Below, one piece after another: positions 30,176 through 38,331 of a stretch of 38,331 nucleotides of DNA. The position numbers and the translations under genes are program-made. The notes beneath the pieces are model-generated. The model made no database searches. It worked only from the letters and a program-made list of their open reading frames with translations, and was not told where the DNA came from. The first letter of the stretch is position 1; the number at the start of each line of letters is the position of its first letter. The DNA is from Lachnospiraceae bacterium. GTDB lineage: Bacteria; Bacillota; Clostridia; Lachnospirales; Lachnospiraceae. The stretch is from the NCBI GenBank assembly GCA_021202235.1, contig JAJQDL010000168.1, forward strand, positions 8,401 through 46,731, read 5' to 3'.

Positions 30176-30908
30176 CCTCCCCCTCCTCTTTCATCGTATC
30201 TACAAGCTCTTTCAGATGCTTCATCTTCACTTCTTTTATCCGTGCAGGCTCCTCTCCACACAACGCGATGGAATAATCTCCCTCCATGCTCTGGTAATGC
30301 CACAGATGACCATCCCAGCCGCAGGATCCGATCCAGCCTTCAAATCCGGTCGCCTCAACCTCATAATTCAGACCACAACCGCAATATTTCCCGTAGGCTT
30401 CTTTCAGAGACCAGAACGAAGCCAATGCCGCCCCCCTGTCCGCACTCCGGGAAAGGAACGCCTTCTCTGCTTTCGACAGAAAAAGATCCATTTGACACAT
30501 AGAGGGAGGAAATTTCTTTTCAACATCCACTCCAACCGGTTTTTCTCCAACCGCACAAAAAATGTATTCTCCCCTGTGGCTGAGACTAAACTGCGGCCCC
30601 GTGATGTAATACGGTTTCCCATACGGATTCCGCAGCCAGGCTTCCCGCCACAGACGACCATACTGTTCACGCTGTCCATACCAGAGAAGCAGGCAGGCCG
30701 CCAGGCTCTGTCTGCGGCTGTCCAGGTGCTGATACCTGGCAATGCGCAGCTGCCGCTCCATCGGCAGGAGTTGCATTGCATACTCACAGAGCACCTCATC
30801 CATCCGGTTCAGTTCCCGGAAAAGATACGCGTTCACACGCCTGAGCCACCCGGGAAGAGGCGGCTGTTGTTGAAGCTCTCTTTCAGTTCGTCGGCATTCC
30901 TCAGCCAT
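30162..30908 (-). CDS. 4'-phosphopantetheinyl transferase (Sfp type)
   Basis: 'FSLSHRGEYIFCAVGEKPVGVDVEK', 'FWSLKEAYGKYCGCGL'. A GTG start at 30836 overlapping the upstream stop is an alternative. Confidence 0.88.
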   Translation of the reverse strand: MAEECRRTERELQQQPPLPGWLRRVNAYLFRELNRMDEVLCEYAMQLLPMERQLRIARYQHLDSRRQSLAACLLLWYGQREQYGRLWREAWLRNPYGKPYYITGPQFSLSHRGEYIFCAVGEKPVGVDVEKKFPPSMCQMDLFLSKAEKAFLSRSADRGAALASFWSLKEAYGKYCGCGLNYEVEATGFEGWIGSCGWDGHLWHYQSMEGDYSIALCGEEPARIKEVKMKHLKELVDTMKEEGEDGAK

Positions 30909-32107
30909 CGTTCATATTCTTTCCCCTGCGGCACTGACACAACCCTTTTCGCCCACTCACGGCAATAAAAGCAGTACTCTTCTCTGCCTTCCTCCGGCAT
31001 CCCTTCTTCCAGCCAGCAGCTTTTTCTATCACACGCATAGTTATGAATGAAATGCTCCATAAATCCATCCAGTTTCTTGTTATCAATATACAGATCCGGC
31101 AACTGAAGGAATGAAGAATACTGAATCAGTGTTTTCCCGTCGAGTTCTCCTTTTCGAAGAGCTTCCATATACCCGGACAGATCAAGCTTCCGATTCTCTG
31201 TGTCATTCCCGATCCAGTTCATCAAATCAAGAAGGTTTCTCTCATATTTTTCCTGCAAATATGCGTCCAGCACATTTTTCAGGAATTTCGTACTCTTCGT
31301 TCTTTCAACCAGTTTAATAATCAGGCGATTGTTTCCGGTCTTTTCACACAATTCCTCATAGAAATGCAGATCCTCCGGACGAATCCAGTCCGAAGCAATC
31401 ATATTAGCCGGTTTGCTCAGCTTTCTGCTGTAGCAGCCGACCAGACTGACATCATAATACCCCCTTCTCGAAGAATCTCCGCTGCGGCTGGATGCGGAAA
31501 CAGTGCCTGCATGATTCAACGCATAGGGGCATTCATGGAGACAGCCATTGTTTGCAATCAGTCGAAAGTTTACCTCCCGTTTGCAATACATTTTCAGAAT
31601 TCTCTCCAGGAATGCGAAGTTCCTCGTACATGATTCCGTCAGCGTGATTTCATCCGCCCCCATATCGATCCAACTCTTTGCTTTCGAAAGGGATCCAACA
31701 TACGCATACACGCCAACAGTCACTTTCATATGCGGAAACTGTTTTTTTACCAGATTAAGCAGATAGGGAGAACAGACCGTAATCCATTCTATTCCTATAT
31801 CCCGGAGAATCCCGACAAATTTCATCAGTTCTCTGTGCTCCTGTGCTACAACATCCTGATTGTTTAATGTCAGCGGATTCAGCAAATAATTCAAATGAAT
31901 TCCCATTGCCTGGCAGCGGCGGTTATACTGTTCAATCTGTTCCAGCGAAACGTCCGACAATGCGACCGAAGCGCGCCCTCCGCCCACAGGATCCGACTTC
32001 AATTTTCCGAACAGACTGATCACCTGCTGCTTCTGATCTACCTTTTCCAGATACTGCAGCAGCTCCTCATCAAAATTTGTCGCCAGGTCAAACTTCATTC
32101 TTCCCAT
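30833..32107 (-). CDS. U32 peptidase-family protein (probable Fe-S protein)
   Basis: 'VTVGVYAYVGSLSKAKSWIDMGADEITLTESCTRNFAFLERI', 'FRLIANNGCLHECPYALNHAG', 'SLVGCYSRKLSKPANMIASDWIRPEDLHFYEEL'. Conserved Cys pattern as in U32 proteins. Confidence 0.78.
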   Translation of the reverse strand: MGRMKFDLATNFDEELLQYLEKVDQKQQVISLFGKLKSDPVGGGRASVALSDVSLEQIEQYNRRCQAMGIHLNYLLNPLTLNNQDVVAQEHRELMKFVGILRDIGIEWITVCSPYLLNLVKKQFPHMKVTVGVYAYVGSLSKAKSWIDMGADEITLTESCTRNFAFLERILKMYCKREVNFRLIANNGCLHECPYALNHAGTVSASSRSGDSSRRGYYDVSLVGCYSRKLSKPANMIASDWIRPEDLHFYEELCEKTGNNRLIIKLVERTKSTKFLKNVLDAYLQEKYERNLLDLMNWIGNDTENRKLDLSGYMEALRKGELDGKTLIQYSSFLQLPDLYIDNKKLDGFMEHFIHNYACDRKSCWLEEGMPEEGREEYCFYCREWAKRVVSVPQGKEYERWLRNADELKESFNNSRLFPGGSGV

Positions 32108-32111
32108 TGCT

Positions 32112-35100
32112 TCATTTGTCCCCGTTTCTCGTCAGCTCTTCCACCAATTCTCCCATCTCAGCCACCGTTTCAAAAGTAAAGTACCGATTCCTGGGAATAC
32201 GAATTCCAAAAGCTCTCTCCGCCTGGTCGATCATGGCAAACAGGCGAATAGAATCGCCACCCAGGTCATAGAAATTCTGCGAATTTCCGGGTTCCACACC
32301 AAGTACCTTTTTCCAGATCTTCCTCAGAGTTTTTTCTATCCTGCCTGTCGATCTGGTCAGATCCTCCGTGTACTCTGTCAGCTTTATCTGCGCCAGCTTC
32401 TTCCGGTCAGTCTTCCCATTGGCCGTTCTGGGAAGATCTGAGAGCCGGACAATTCTAACCGGAATCATATAAGCCGGGAGATAGACAGCCAGTCCTTTTC
32501 TGATCTCTTCCTCCCCAATATCATGGCGCAGTTTTACAAAAGCAACCAGGCTTTTCGTCCCCTCTGCGATTTCCCGAACTATAACAGCTGCTTCCGCCAC
32601 ATACTCCAGACGAGAAAAAGCGCTCTCGATCTCACCAAGCTCTATACGATGGCCCCGAATCTTAATCTGCGTATCTTTCCGCCCCAGAAATTCGATGAAA
32701 AATCCTCTGTCATCTTCCCGGAATACGCCAAGGTCTCCGGTCCGATATAATTTCCCGTATTCCTCCCGGCAAACAAAAGCGGTCTGATTCAGGTCCGGTC
32801 GATGCAGATCTTCCTGTGCCACACCGGCTCCGCCAAACAGAAGTTCGCCCGACACCCCGGGAGGGCAGGGCTTCCCATGGAACCCCATCACAAAGAAAGT
32901 CTGATTAGCCAGCGGCCTGCCATAAGGAATCGTCTTCCACGACGGCAAAATCTCGCCAATCGGATAAAAGATGGACCAGATCGATGCTTCTGTAGCTCCC
33001 CCCATACTAACAAGCTCCACGCCCGGAATACAGGCTCGTACCCTGTCCGGCAAAGAAAGCGGAATCTTATCCCCACTCAAGATACATAGCCGCAGCCGAT
33101 TATCTTTTGCATCGACCTCTACATCATGGAAATTCGCGAAGCTCCTTTCCTCTGTTCTCTCAAGTTCTTCCGCATACATCTGCATAAAGGCCGGCACAGA
33201 ATTCCATATCGTGACGCCTTCTCTTTCAACGGTCTCTGCAACGCTTCGGATATCCCGCGAATCATGTACTACAACCAGCCTCGCACCAGCCGCAAGGCTG
33301 CCAAAAATATCATATGCCGAAAGATCAAAGCAAAATGACGACAGGCCAATCAGGCAGTCCTCTTTCACGACCCCATAGCGACGGTTCACATCCTGAACCG
33401 TATTCGCAGCCGCTTTGTTCGTGATCACAACCCCTTTCGGTTTCCCGGTTGTTCCAGAGGTATAAATTACATAGGCCACGCGGGCCGGATCATCCGCAGG
33501 CGCGGGAACACACTCATCGACATCCGGCTCTACGACATCGAAAAGCACGGTCCTGCATCCGGCATCTTCCAGGATCTCCTGCTGACGCGCCGGGGGATTC
33601 TCTGGATCAACAGGTACATAAGCCGCCCCCAGCTTCAGAACACCCAGGATGTGAGCCACAGTCTCTTTCCGGCGGTGTCCCATAACGGCCACCCGGTCTC
33701 CCGGCTGTACGCCCCTTTTCCTCAGCCAGGCAGCCGTACGATCAGACTCTTTGCGCAGTTCTTCATATGTATAGCTCCCTTCCGCATCTACGACCGCAAT
33801 ACGATCCGGGCATCTCCCGGCAGTTTCCTGAAACATTCCATACAGAGTTCTCTCCGGGATCGGCTGTTCCGTCCTGTTATAAGCATCCAGTTGTTCTCTG
33901 TCTCTGCTATTCAGGTCAAAATAGGCTCCTGCGTCAGCCTCCTCCCTCAATCCCATAAGATTATCCCCAAACCGCTCAAACATGGAAGCCATGAGCCGCT
34001 CATCCAGAAGCTCATCAATATAATCCCAGGTTACAACGACCGTGCCTTCCTTTTCTGTTGCCTGACAGTCCAGATAAACCTGCGATGTCTGACTGATACT
34101 GTAAAGAAGATCCCCCAGCCCACGTACATCCTTCGGCGCCCGATCCAATGTACTCGTAAACACCACAGGCATCAGCGCCCTGTTTCCGTCTCCCTTCTCC
34201 CTCTTCAAATCACGCAGAAATTCAACGCCACTGTAGGTTCTGTGCTCTAATCCCTGAAGAATCTCATTTTGTATGGCGCAGAATATGTTCTTCACCCGAG
34301 CCCCCGGCTGAAAATCGAAGGGAAGCAGTATCGTAGAGGTAAAATCCCCCATCATGCGTTCCAGATCCGGGTGGAAATCATATTTATTGAAAACAGTCAC
34401 ATTCAAAGTACATCTCTGCTGATTACTGTAAAATGAAAGCGCCAGAGCAAACGCTGTACAGATAACCGCAGACAGAGAGATTCCATTGCTCGCCGCCATA
34501 CGGCGCAGCTCTTCAACCCGTGCAGGCGTAACCTCCATGTTTAGTCTGGAGAAGCGGACCTCCCTAACCTCCGTTGTGTCCTTCCTCAGAGGCAGCTTCG
34601 GAGCCGGGGGTATATCAGAGATTCTCTGCCTCCAGTACTCCCTGTCCTCCCGATATCTATCACTTTCCTTCAGCTTCGATACGCCCTGCACGAAATCACG
34701 AAATGAAAACGTCAACGGCGTAAGTTCTCTGTTGGGATTATCATAGCACTCCAGCAGCATTTCCTGAAACATCTGGATACTGCTGGCGTCCATAATCAAC
34801 AGATCAATGCCAAAGAAAAGATAGCTTTCCCGTTCATTGATCCGCAGGCATCGAAATTCAAAGAGCGGCCATCTTTCTGTTTCAAAAATCGCATGCGACA
34901 TACGCGCTCTTTCCTCCAGACGCACCTGCATCTGTTCTTCCTCACTCATAGAGCGTCCGTCAATCACCTCAATATGATACCAGGGAACCGTCGGCAGAAT
35001 TCTCTGCGTACGGTCTTTTGAAATGACCAGACGCAGATTATCCTGGTTTTGTATCACCCGATTCAAGGCCCGTTCAAAGCGCGGCAGATCGAAATCGACC

Positions 35101-37214
35101 TTATACTCATAGTAGCCATGTGTCGATGTGCCTCCCATATCGAATGCCTCATCACGCCCTATCAGGTAGGCCAGCTGAATGTCCGTAAGCCCAAATGTTT
35201 CTTCTCTGTGTTCTGGATCTGGCGCCACATGAACATCTTCAGAAAGCGCACTCTCCTTTTGATGCTTCTCCACTATCTCAAAGAAAGCTTTCTCATCGGA
35301 TGCCTGCAAAAGCTCTCGCAAGGAGATTTCAATTCCATAGACTTCCCGAAGTCTGGCAGAAAGCTGCAAAAGCCGGACCGAGTCTCCACCTGCCTCAAAA
35401 AAATTACTGCTTCCCGTTCCTTTTTCAGCATCTTCCGCGCAGATTACTCTCCTCCACAGTTCGCTCAATCCAGGAATATTCTCCTTCTGCCCCGGAACCT
35501 TCTCCTTTTGAATCTCCCGTTGTATCTGTGCAATAACTTCCTCAAATGCTCCTTCCCGGTACGCATCAATCAACTGTGTCCGACGGATTTTCCCCGTGGC
35601 TGTCTTAGGAATTGCTTCAATCGGCAGATAGTAGTTAAATGGAAGAAACTGCTCACGCTTAATAATCTGATCAAGATGTCTGATTTCCTGTACAAATTCC
35701 GTGACCTCTCCCGTAAACGCAACAAAAAGAACCAGCTCCGGCTCATTGTCCCGATCATAGATCTGCGTTGCAACAACCCGATCTGCAAATTCCGGAGCCA
35801 CACGACCGATACGGCCTTCTATATCAAGCGGATAATAATTCTGTCCATGGATAAAGATAATGTCTTTCTTTCGACCGGTGAGAATGATCTCCCCCCGGGA
35901 AAGGTACCCCATATCTCCCGAAGCCAGATATTTTCCCACCATTTTCTTTTTCGATTCAGTTTCCTCGAAATAGTAACGTTCACTGATGCATTCTCCCGCA
36001 TAGCAGAGCTCTCCAATCTCTCCTTCCGGAAGGATTTTTCCATTCTCCCCGACAACAAGAACCTTCAGTCCCACGATCGGCATTCCGACAGAAACATATT
36101 TTACACAGTTCTCATCCTCTTCCGCTACAGGAACCGCATGGTTTTCCGCCAGTTTCCTCACATCCAGACAGTCAACGCGGAAAGGCTGCCCGGATTTGGC
36201 ACAGGCTATCGCGAAAGCTGACTCTGATAGGCCATAGATCGGGCGCATTGCTTCCATGGGCAATCCTGCCCCACGGAAATATACTGCAAACCTTTTGGCC
36301 AGATCTGCATTGATTGGCTCCGCACCCAGAAACAGATGTTTGACAGCAGACAAATCCAATCCACTCAGCTCCTCCTCAGAGACACTTGCCTGCAATAATT
36401 TCAGTGCAAAATTCATTGCCCCGAAGACGGTAATCTTCTGTCGGCTCACCTGTTCAAGGAACCAACGCGGATGCTCGATAAACAGGCGCGGAGGCATGAT
36501 GTGCTGGTTTGCTCCACAAACCATTGGCAAAAGATGAAATCCTATAAATCCAAAGGCATGAGTCAGAGGCAGCCAGCTCAGACTGTTTTCCCTCTCCGTA
36601 TAATCAATAATTTTCAGGGCTCCGCAAATTGAAGCAGTCATGGTTTTCTGTGCCAATACCACACCCTTGGGAGAATCCGTGCTGCCGGACGAAAACAGGA
36701 TACAACAAGTATCATTTCGATCGAGTGCCGGAAGCTGCGTTCCCAAATCCTGCATCAACGCCTCCTCCCTCTCGAGATCCTCATAGACAAGAATCGTTAC
36801 GTAAGGAAAAGGAGTCGTAACAGAAAGATATTCCTCCCGATATTTTTCCGGCACCAGTATATACAGTTGATCCATGTTCCGGCAGATATTGAGCTGCTTA
36901 TCCATCACTTCTTTTCCGGTGTGATCAGCCATAGCAAAAGGCAGTGCCATAGGAACAGCTCCACAATACTGAAGCCCCCAAAACGACCTCACATACATCC
37001 CGGGAGCCGCCAGTTGCAGCATAACTTTGTCATCCTTATGTACTCCTCGATGTATGAGAGCCTGTGCCAGCTTTTTCGCCTGATGATTCAATTCCCCGTA
37101 TGTGACTGTCTCCTCATCATGGAAATCGCTCCAAAAGTGCAAAATTTTATCTTCATAAATCTGTCCTGATCGATCGAACATCTCTGTAATTGTCTGAAAA
37201 TGCATCTTTTCCAT
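32112..37214 (-). CDS. NRPS: FAAL-like AL - T - Cy - A(predicted Cys) - T
   Basis: AL: 'CILFSSGSTDSPKGVVL', 'GRKKDIIFIHGQNYYPLDIE'. T1: 'NFFEAGGDSVRLLQL'. Cy: 'DLLIMDASS' (DxxxxDxxS). A: 'YVIYTSGTTGKPKGVVI', 'FCFDLSAYDIFGSL', 'VTIWNSVP', 'GGATEASIWS'. T2: 'NFYDLGGDSIRLFAM'. Confidence 0.92.
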   Translation of the reverse strand: MEKMHFQTITEMFDRSGQIYEDKILHFWSDFHDEETVTYGELNHQAKKLAQALIHRGVHKDDKVMLQLAAPGMYVRSFWGLQYCGAVPMALPFAMADHTGKEVMDKQLNICRNMDQLYILVPEKYREEYLSVTTPFPYVTILVYEDLEREEALMQDLGTQLPALDRNDTCCILFSSGSTDSPKGVVLAQKTMTASICGALKIIDYTERENSLSWLPLTHAFGFIGFHLLPMVCGANQHIMPPRLFIEHPRWFLEQVSRQKITVFGAMNFALKLLQASVSEEELSGLDLSAVKHLFLGAEPINADLAKRFAVYFRGAGLPMEAMRPIYGLSESAFAIACAKSGQPFRVDCLDVRKLAENHAVPVAEEDENCVKYVSVGMPIVGLKVLVVGENGKILPEGEIGELCYAGECISERYYFEETESKKKMVGKYLASGDMGYLSRGEIILTGRKKDIIFIHGQNYYPLDIEGRIGRVAPEFADRVVATQIYDRDNEPELVLFVAFTGEVTEFVQEIRHLDQIIKREQFLPFNYYLPIEAIPKTATGKIRRTQLIDAYREGAFEEVIAQIQREIQKEKVPGQKENIPGLSELWRRVICAEDAEKGTGSSNFFEAGGDSVRLLQLSARLREVYGIEISLRELLQASDEKAFFEIVEKHQKESALSEDVHVAPDPEHREETFGLTDIQLAYLIGRDEAFDMGGTSTHGYYEYKVDFDLPRFERALNRVIQNQDNLRLVISKDRTQRILPTVPWYHIEVIDGRSMSEEEQMQVRLEERARMSHAIFETERWPLFEFRCLRINERESYLFFGIDLLIMDASSIQMFQEMLLECYDNPNRELTPLTFSFRDFVQGVSKLKESDRYREDREYWRQRISDIPPAPKLPLRKDTTEVREVRFSRLNMEVTPARVEELRRMAASNGISLSAVICTAFALALSFYSNQQRCTLNVTVFNKYDFHPDLERMMGDFTSTILLPFDFQPGARVKNIFCAIQNEILQGLEHRTYSGVEFLRDLKREKGDGNRALMPVVFTSTLDRAPKDVRGLGDLLYSISQTSQVYLDCQATEKEGTVVVTWDYIDELLDERLMASMFERFGDNLMGLREEADAGAYFDLNSRDREQLDAYNRTEQPIPERTLYGMFQETAGRCPDRIAVVDAEGSYTYEELRKESDRTAAWLRKRGVQPGDRVAVMGHRRKETVAHILGVLKLGAAYVPVDPENPPARQQEILEDAGCRTVLFDVVEPDVDECVPAPADDPARVAYVIYTSGTTGKPKGVVITNKAAANTVQDVNRRYGVVKEDCLIGLSSFCFDLSAYDIFGSLAAGARLVVVHDSRDIRSVAETVEREGVTIWNSVPAFMQMYAEELERTEERSFANFHDVEVDAKDNRLRLCILSGDKIPLSLPDRVRACIPGVELVSMGGATEASIWSIFYPIGEILPSWKTIPYGRPLANQTFFVMGFHGKPCPPGVSGELLFGGAGVAQEDLHRPDLNQTAFVCREEYGKLYRTGDLGVFREDDRGFFIEFLGRKDTQIKIRGHRIELGEIESAFSRLEYVAEAAVIVREIAEGTKSLVAFVKLRHDIGEEEIRKGLAVYLPAYMIPVRIVRLSDLPRTANGKTDRKKLAQIKLTEYTEDLTRSTGRIEKTLRKIWKKVLGVEPGNSQNFYDLGGDSIRLFAMIDQAERAFGIRIPRNRYFTFETVAEMGELVEELTRNGDK

Positions 37215-37316
37215 CGTTTCCTCCTCTGGTTGCGACTTCCTTCTTTTATGTCAAATTGCAACACCTAACAAAAATTTCTCGGAAGTAATTTGACCTTCCT
37301 AATTTTTATCTGTTGA

Positions 37317-37342
37317 GCATATCTAATATTAGGCATATCTAA
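37317..37342. repeat. Direct repeat GCATATCTAA-N6-GCATATCTAA at the NRPS TSS
   Basis: Two identical 10-mers (37317-37326, 37333-37342), 16-bp period, with palindromic CTAATATTAG between/overlapping. Confidence 0.75.
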
Positions 37343-37348
37343 TTCCCA

Positions 37349-37377
37349 ATTATAACCGTACAACAGAAGGATTGCAA
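37349..37377 (-). promoter_or_regulatory. Sigma-A promoter of the NRPS operon
   Basis: Minus strand TTGCAA - 17 bp - TATAAT. Predicted TSS near 37342. Confidence 0.65.
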
Positions 37378-37502
37378 GCCTTTTATTGGGACTTTCATTT
37401 GATTATTTATTTCATTATTTTTCAATCCCTTTATCGTAACCGACATGGGTTCGTCCTGTGTGTCCTACAACGTACAACATGACGTTTTGAATCTCAACGT
37501 AA

Positions 37503-37540
37503 AAGGCGAAAAACATTGAGAATTCAACATTTTTCGCCTT
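37503..37540 (-). terminator. Long inverted repeat, probable terminator
   Basis: AAGGCGAAAAACATTGA-GAAT-TCAACATTTTTCGCCTT (15 of 17 positions pair), followed on minus strand by TTTT. Confidence 0.6.
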
Positions 37541-37595
37541 GATACACGGATTGCTACACGCTAAGGTGCTCTCGCTTCTCCGCTCCACTTCGGTC

Positions 37596-37634
37596 GGCGC
37601 TAAGCGGACATCCGTCAGATGTCCGCTTAGCGCC
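37596..37634. repeat. Perfect 17-bp inverted repeat
   Basis: GGCGCTAAGCGGACATC-CGTCA-GATGTCCGCTTAGCGCC. Confidence 0.9.
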
Positions 37635-37734
37635 CTAAAAGATTCGTAATCCGCGCATTTTTTACCAAAAATTGCGCTACTTACTCATGTTTTATAAAAA
37701 TAGAATCTGCTGTGAATGGTCTCTGGACATTTTC

Positions 37735-38202
37735 TCATCCAGAAACCTTTACCTTGAAATCCCGCTCGGCCTCCCGCTTCATATCGCGTTTGGCCATATC
37801 TGCCCGTTTATCGTAGAGCTTCTTGCCCTTCGCCAGACCGATCTCCACCTTCACCAGGCTTCCCTTGAAATACACCCGCAGCGGGACGATGGTGTATCCC
37901 TTCGCAGACACGCCCCCGGCGATCTTATTGATCTCATACCGGTGCAGCAGCAGCTTGCGCGGCCGCAGGGGATCCTTGTTGAAAATATTTCCCTTTTCAT
38001 ACGGGCTGATATTCATCCCGTAAATGATCAGCTCTCCATGATCTTCACGGATGAAGGACTCCTTCAGGCTGCATTTTCCCATGCGCAGGGACTTAACCTC
38101 CGTCCCCACCAGAGAGATACCGGCCTCATAGGTCTGCTCGATAAAATAATCATGTCTCGCCTTCTTATTGCTGGCGATCAGTTTAATACTGTCCTTACCC
38201 AT
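37735..38202 (-). CDS. smpB: SsrA-binding protein SmpB
   Basis: '[46 protein letters not shown]', '[12 protein letters not shown]', '[11 protein letters not shown]', '[11 protein letters not shown]'. Confidence 0.96.
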   Translation of the reverse strand: MGKDSIKLIASNKKARHDYFIEQTYEAGISLVGTEVKSLRMGKCSLKESFIREDHGELIIYGMNISPYEKGNIFNKDPLRPRKLLLHRYEINKIAGGVSAKGYTIVPLRVYFKGSLVKVEIGLAKGKKLYDKRADMAKRDMKREAERDFKVKVSG

Positions 38203-38331
38203 GGCTCCTCCCATACTTTCTGTTCACAGCACACGCTCAGTGTAAAGTGCCGACAGCCCTCTGTCAAGGTCCCCGCACAAACTCTCTGACAACGAAAATA
38301 ACTCACAGACTTACGTAAAAAACAATTATTA

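Noticed and set aside
37215-37735. Possible tmRNA (ssrA) next to smpB
   Set aside because: No 3' CCA acceptor end, no tag reading frame and no tRNA-like ends could be read on either strand; the interval is explained by a promoter and inverted repeats.
29-38202. UGA reassigned to Trp or Gly across the genome
   Set aside because: Many genes end with TGA exactly at the expected C-terminus or in ATGA-type overlaps (e.g. znuC/znuB, thioesterase/ABC ATPase), so TGA is a working stop.
1-38331. CRISPR arrays, tRNA/rRNA genes, transposases or integrases
   Set aside because: No regularly spaced repeats, no tRNA-like or rRNA-like segments and no transposase/integrase motifs were recognised.

Overview
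Window from what looks like a Firmicutes/Clostridia (Lachnospiraceae-like) chromosome. From left to right it holds: a two-component system; a GH25 lysozyme; an ABC-F ATPase; a probable preQ1-I riboswitch controlling a queuine-salvage pair (QueL-like radical SAM plus YhhQ-type transporter); a PfkB sugar kinase; a metal (zinc-type) ABC transporter behind two Fur-family-like palindromes; ROK glucokinase; aspartate kinase; cardiolipin synthase; thyA-folA; sbcCD; and a SpoVAF/GerA-like germination protein. An AT-richer block at about 23.16-37.35 kb on the minus strand encodes a compact NRPS cluster: (FAAL-like AL)-T-Cy-A(predicted Cys)-T, a U32 peptidase-family Fe-S-type protein, an Sfp-type PPTase, a stand-alone T-C protein, two thioesterases (one with Cys in place of the nucleophilic Ser), an ABC exporter and a SagB/McbC-like oxidoreductase. 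It is bounded by smpB. Predicted product class: an acyl-thiazoline/thiazole. The most unexpected signal is the stop codons. All four long ORFs ending in TAG continue in the same frame into the next ORF. In three cases (ABC-F, sbcC, FtsX-type permease) the TAG sits inside one conserved gene. thyA also carries an in-frame TGA at codon 12. This suggests amber readthrough or recoding, or an unusual load of nonsense mutations; only genome-wide analysis can decide. No homology search or folding program was run. Family calls come from reading translated motifs.
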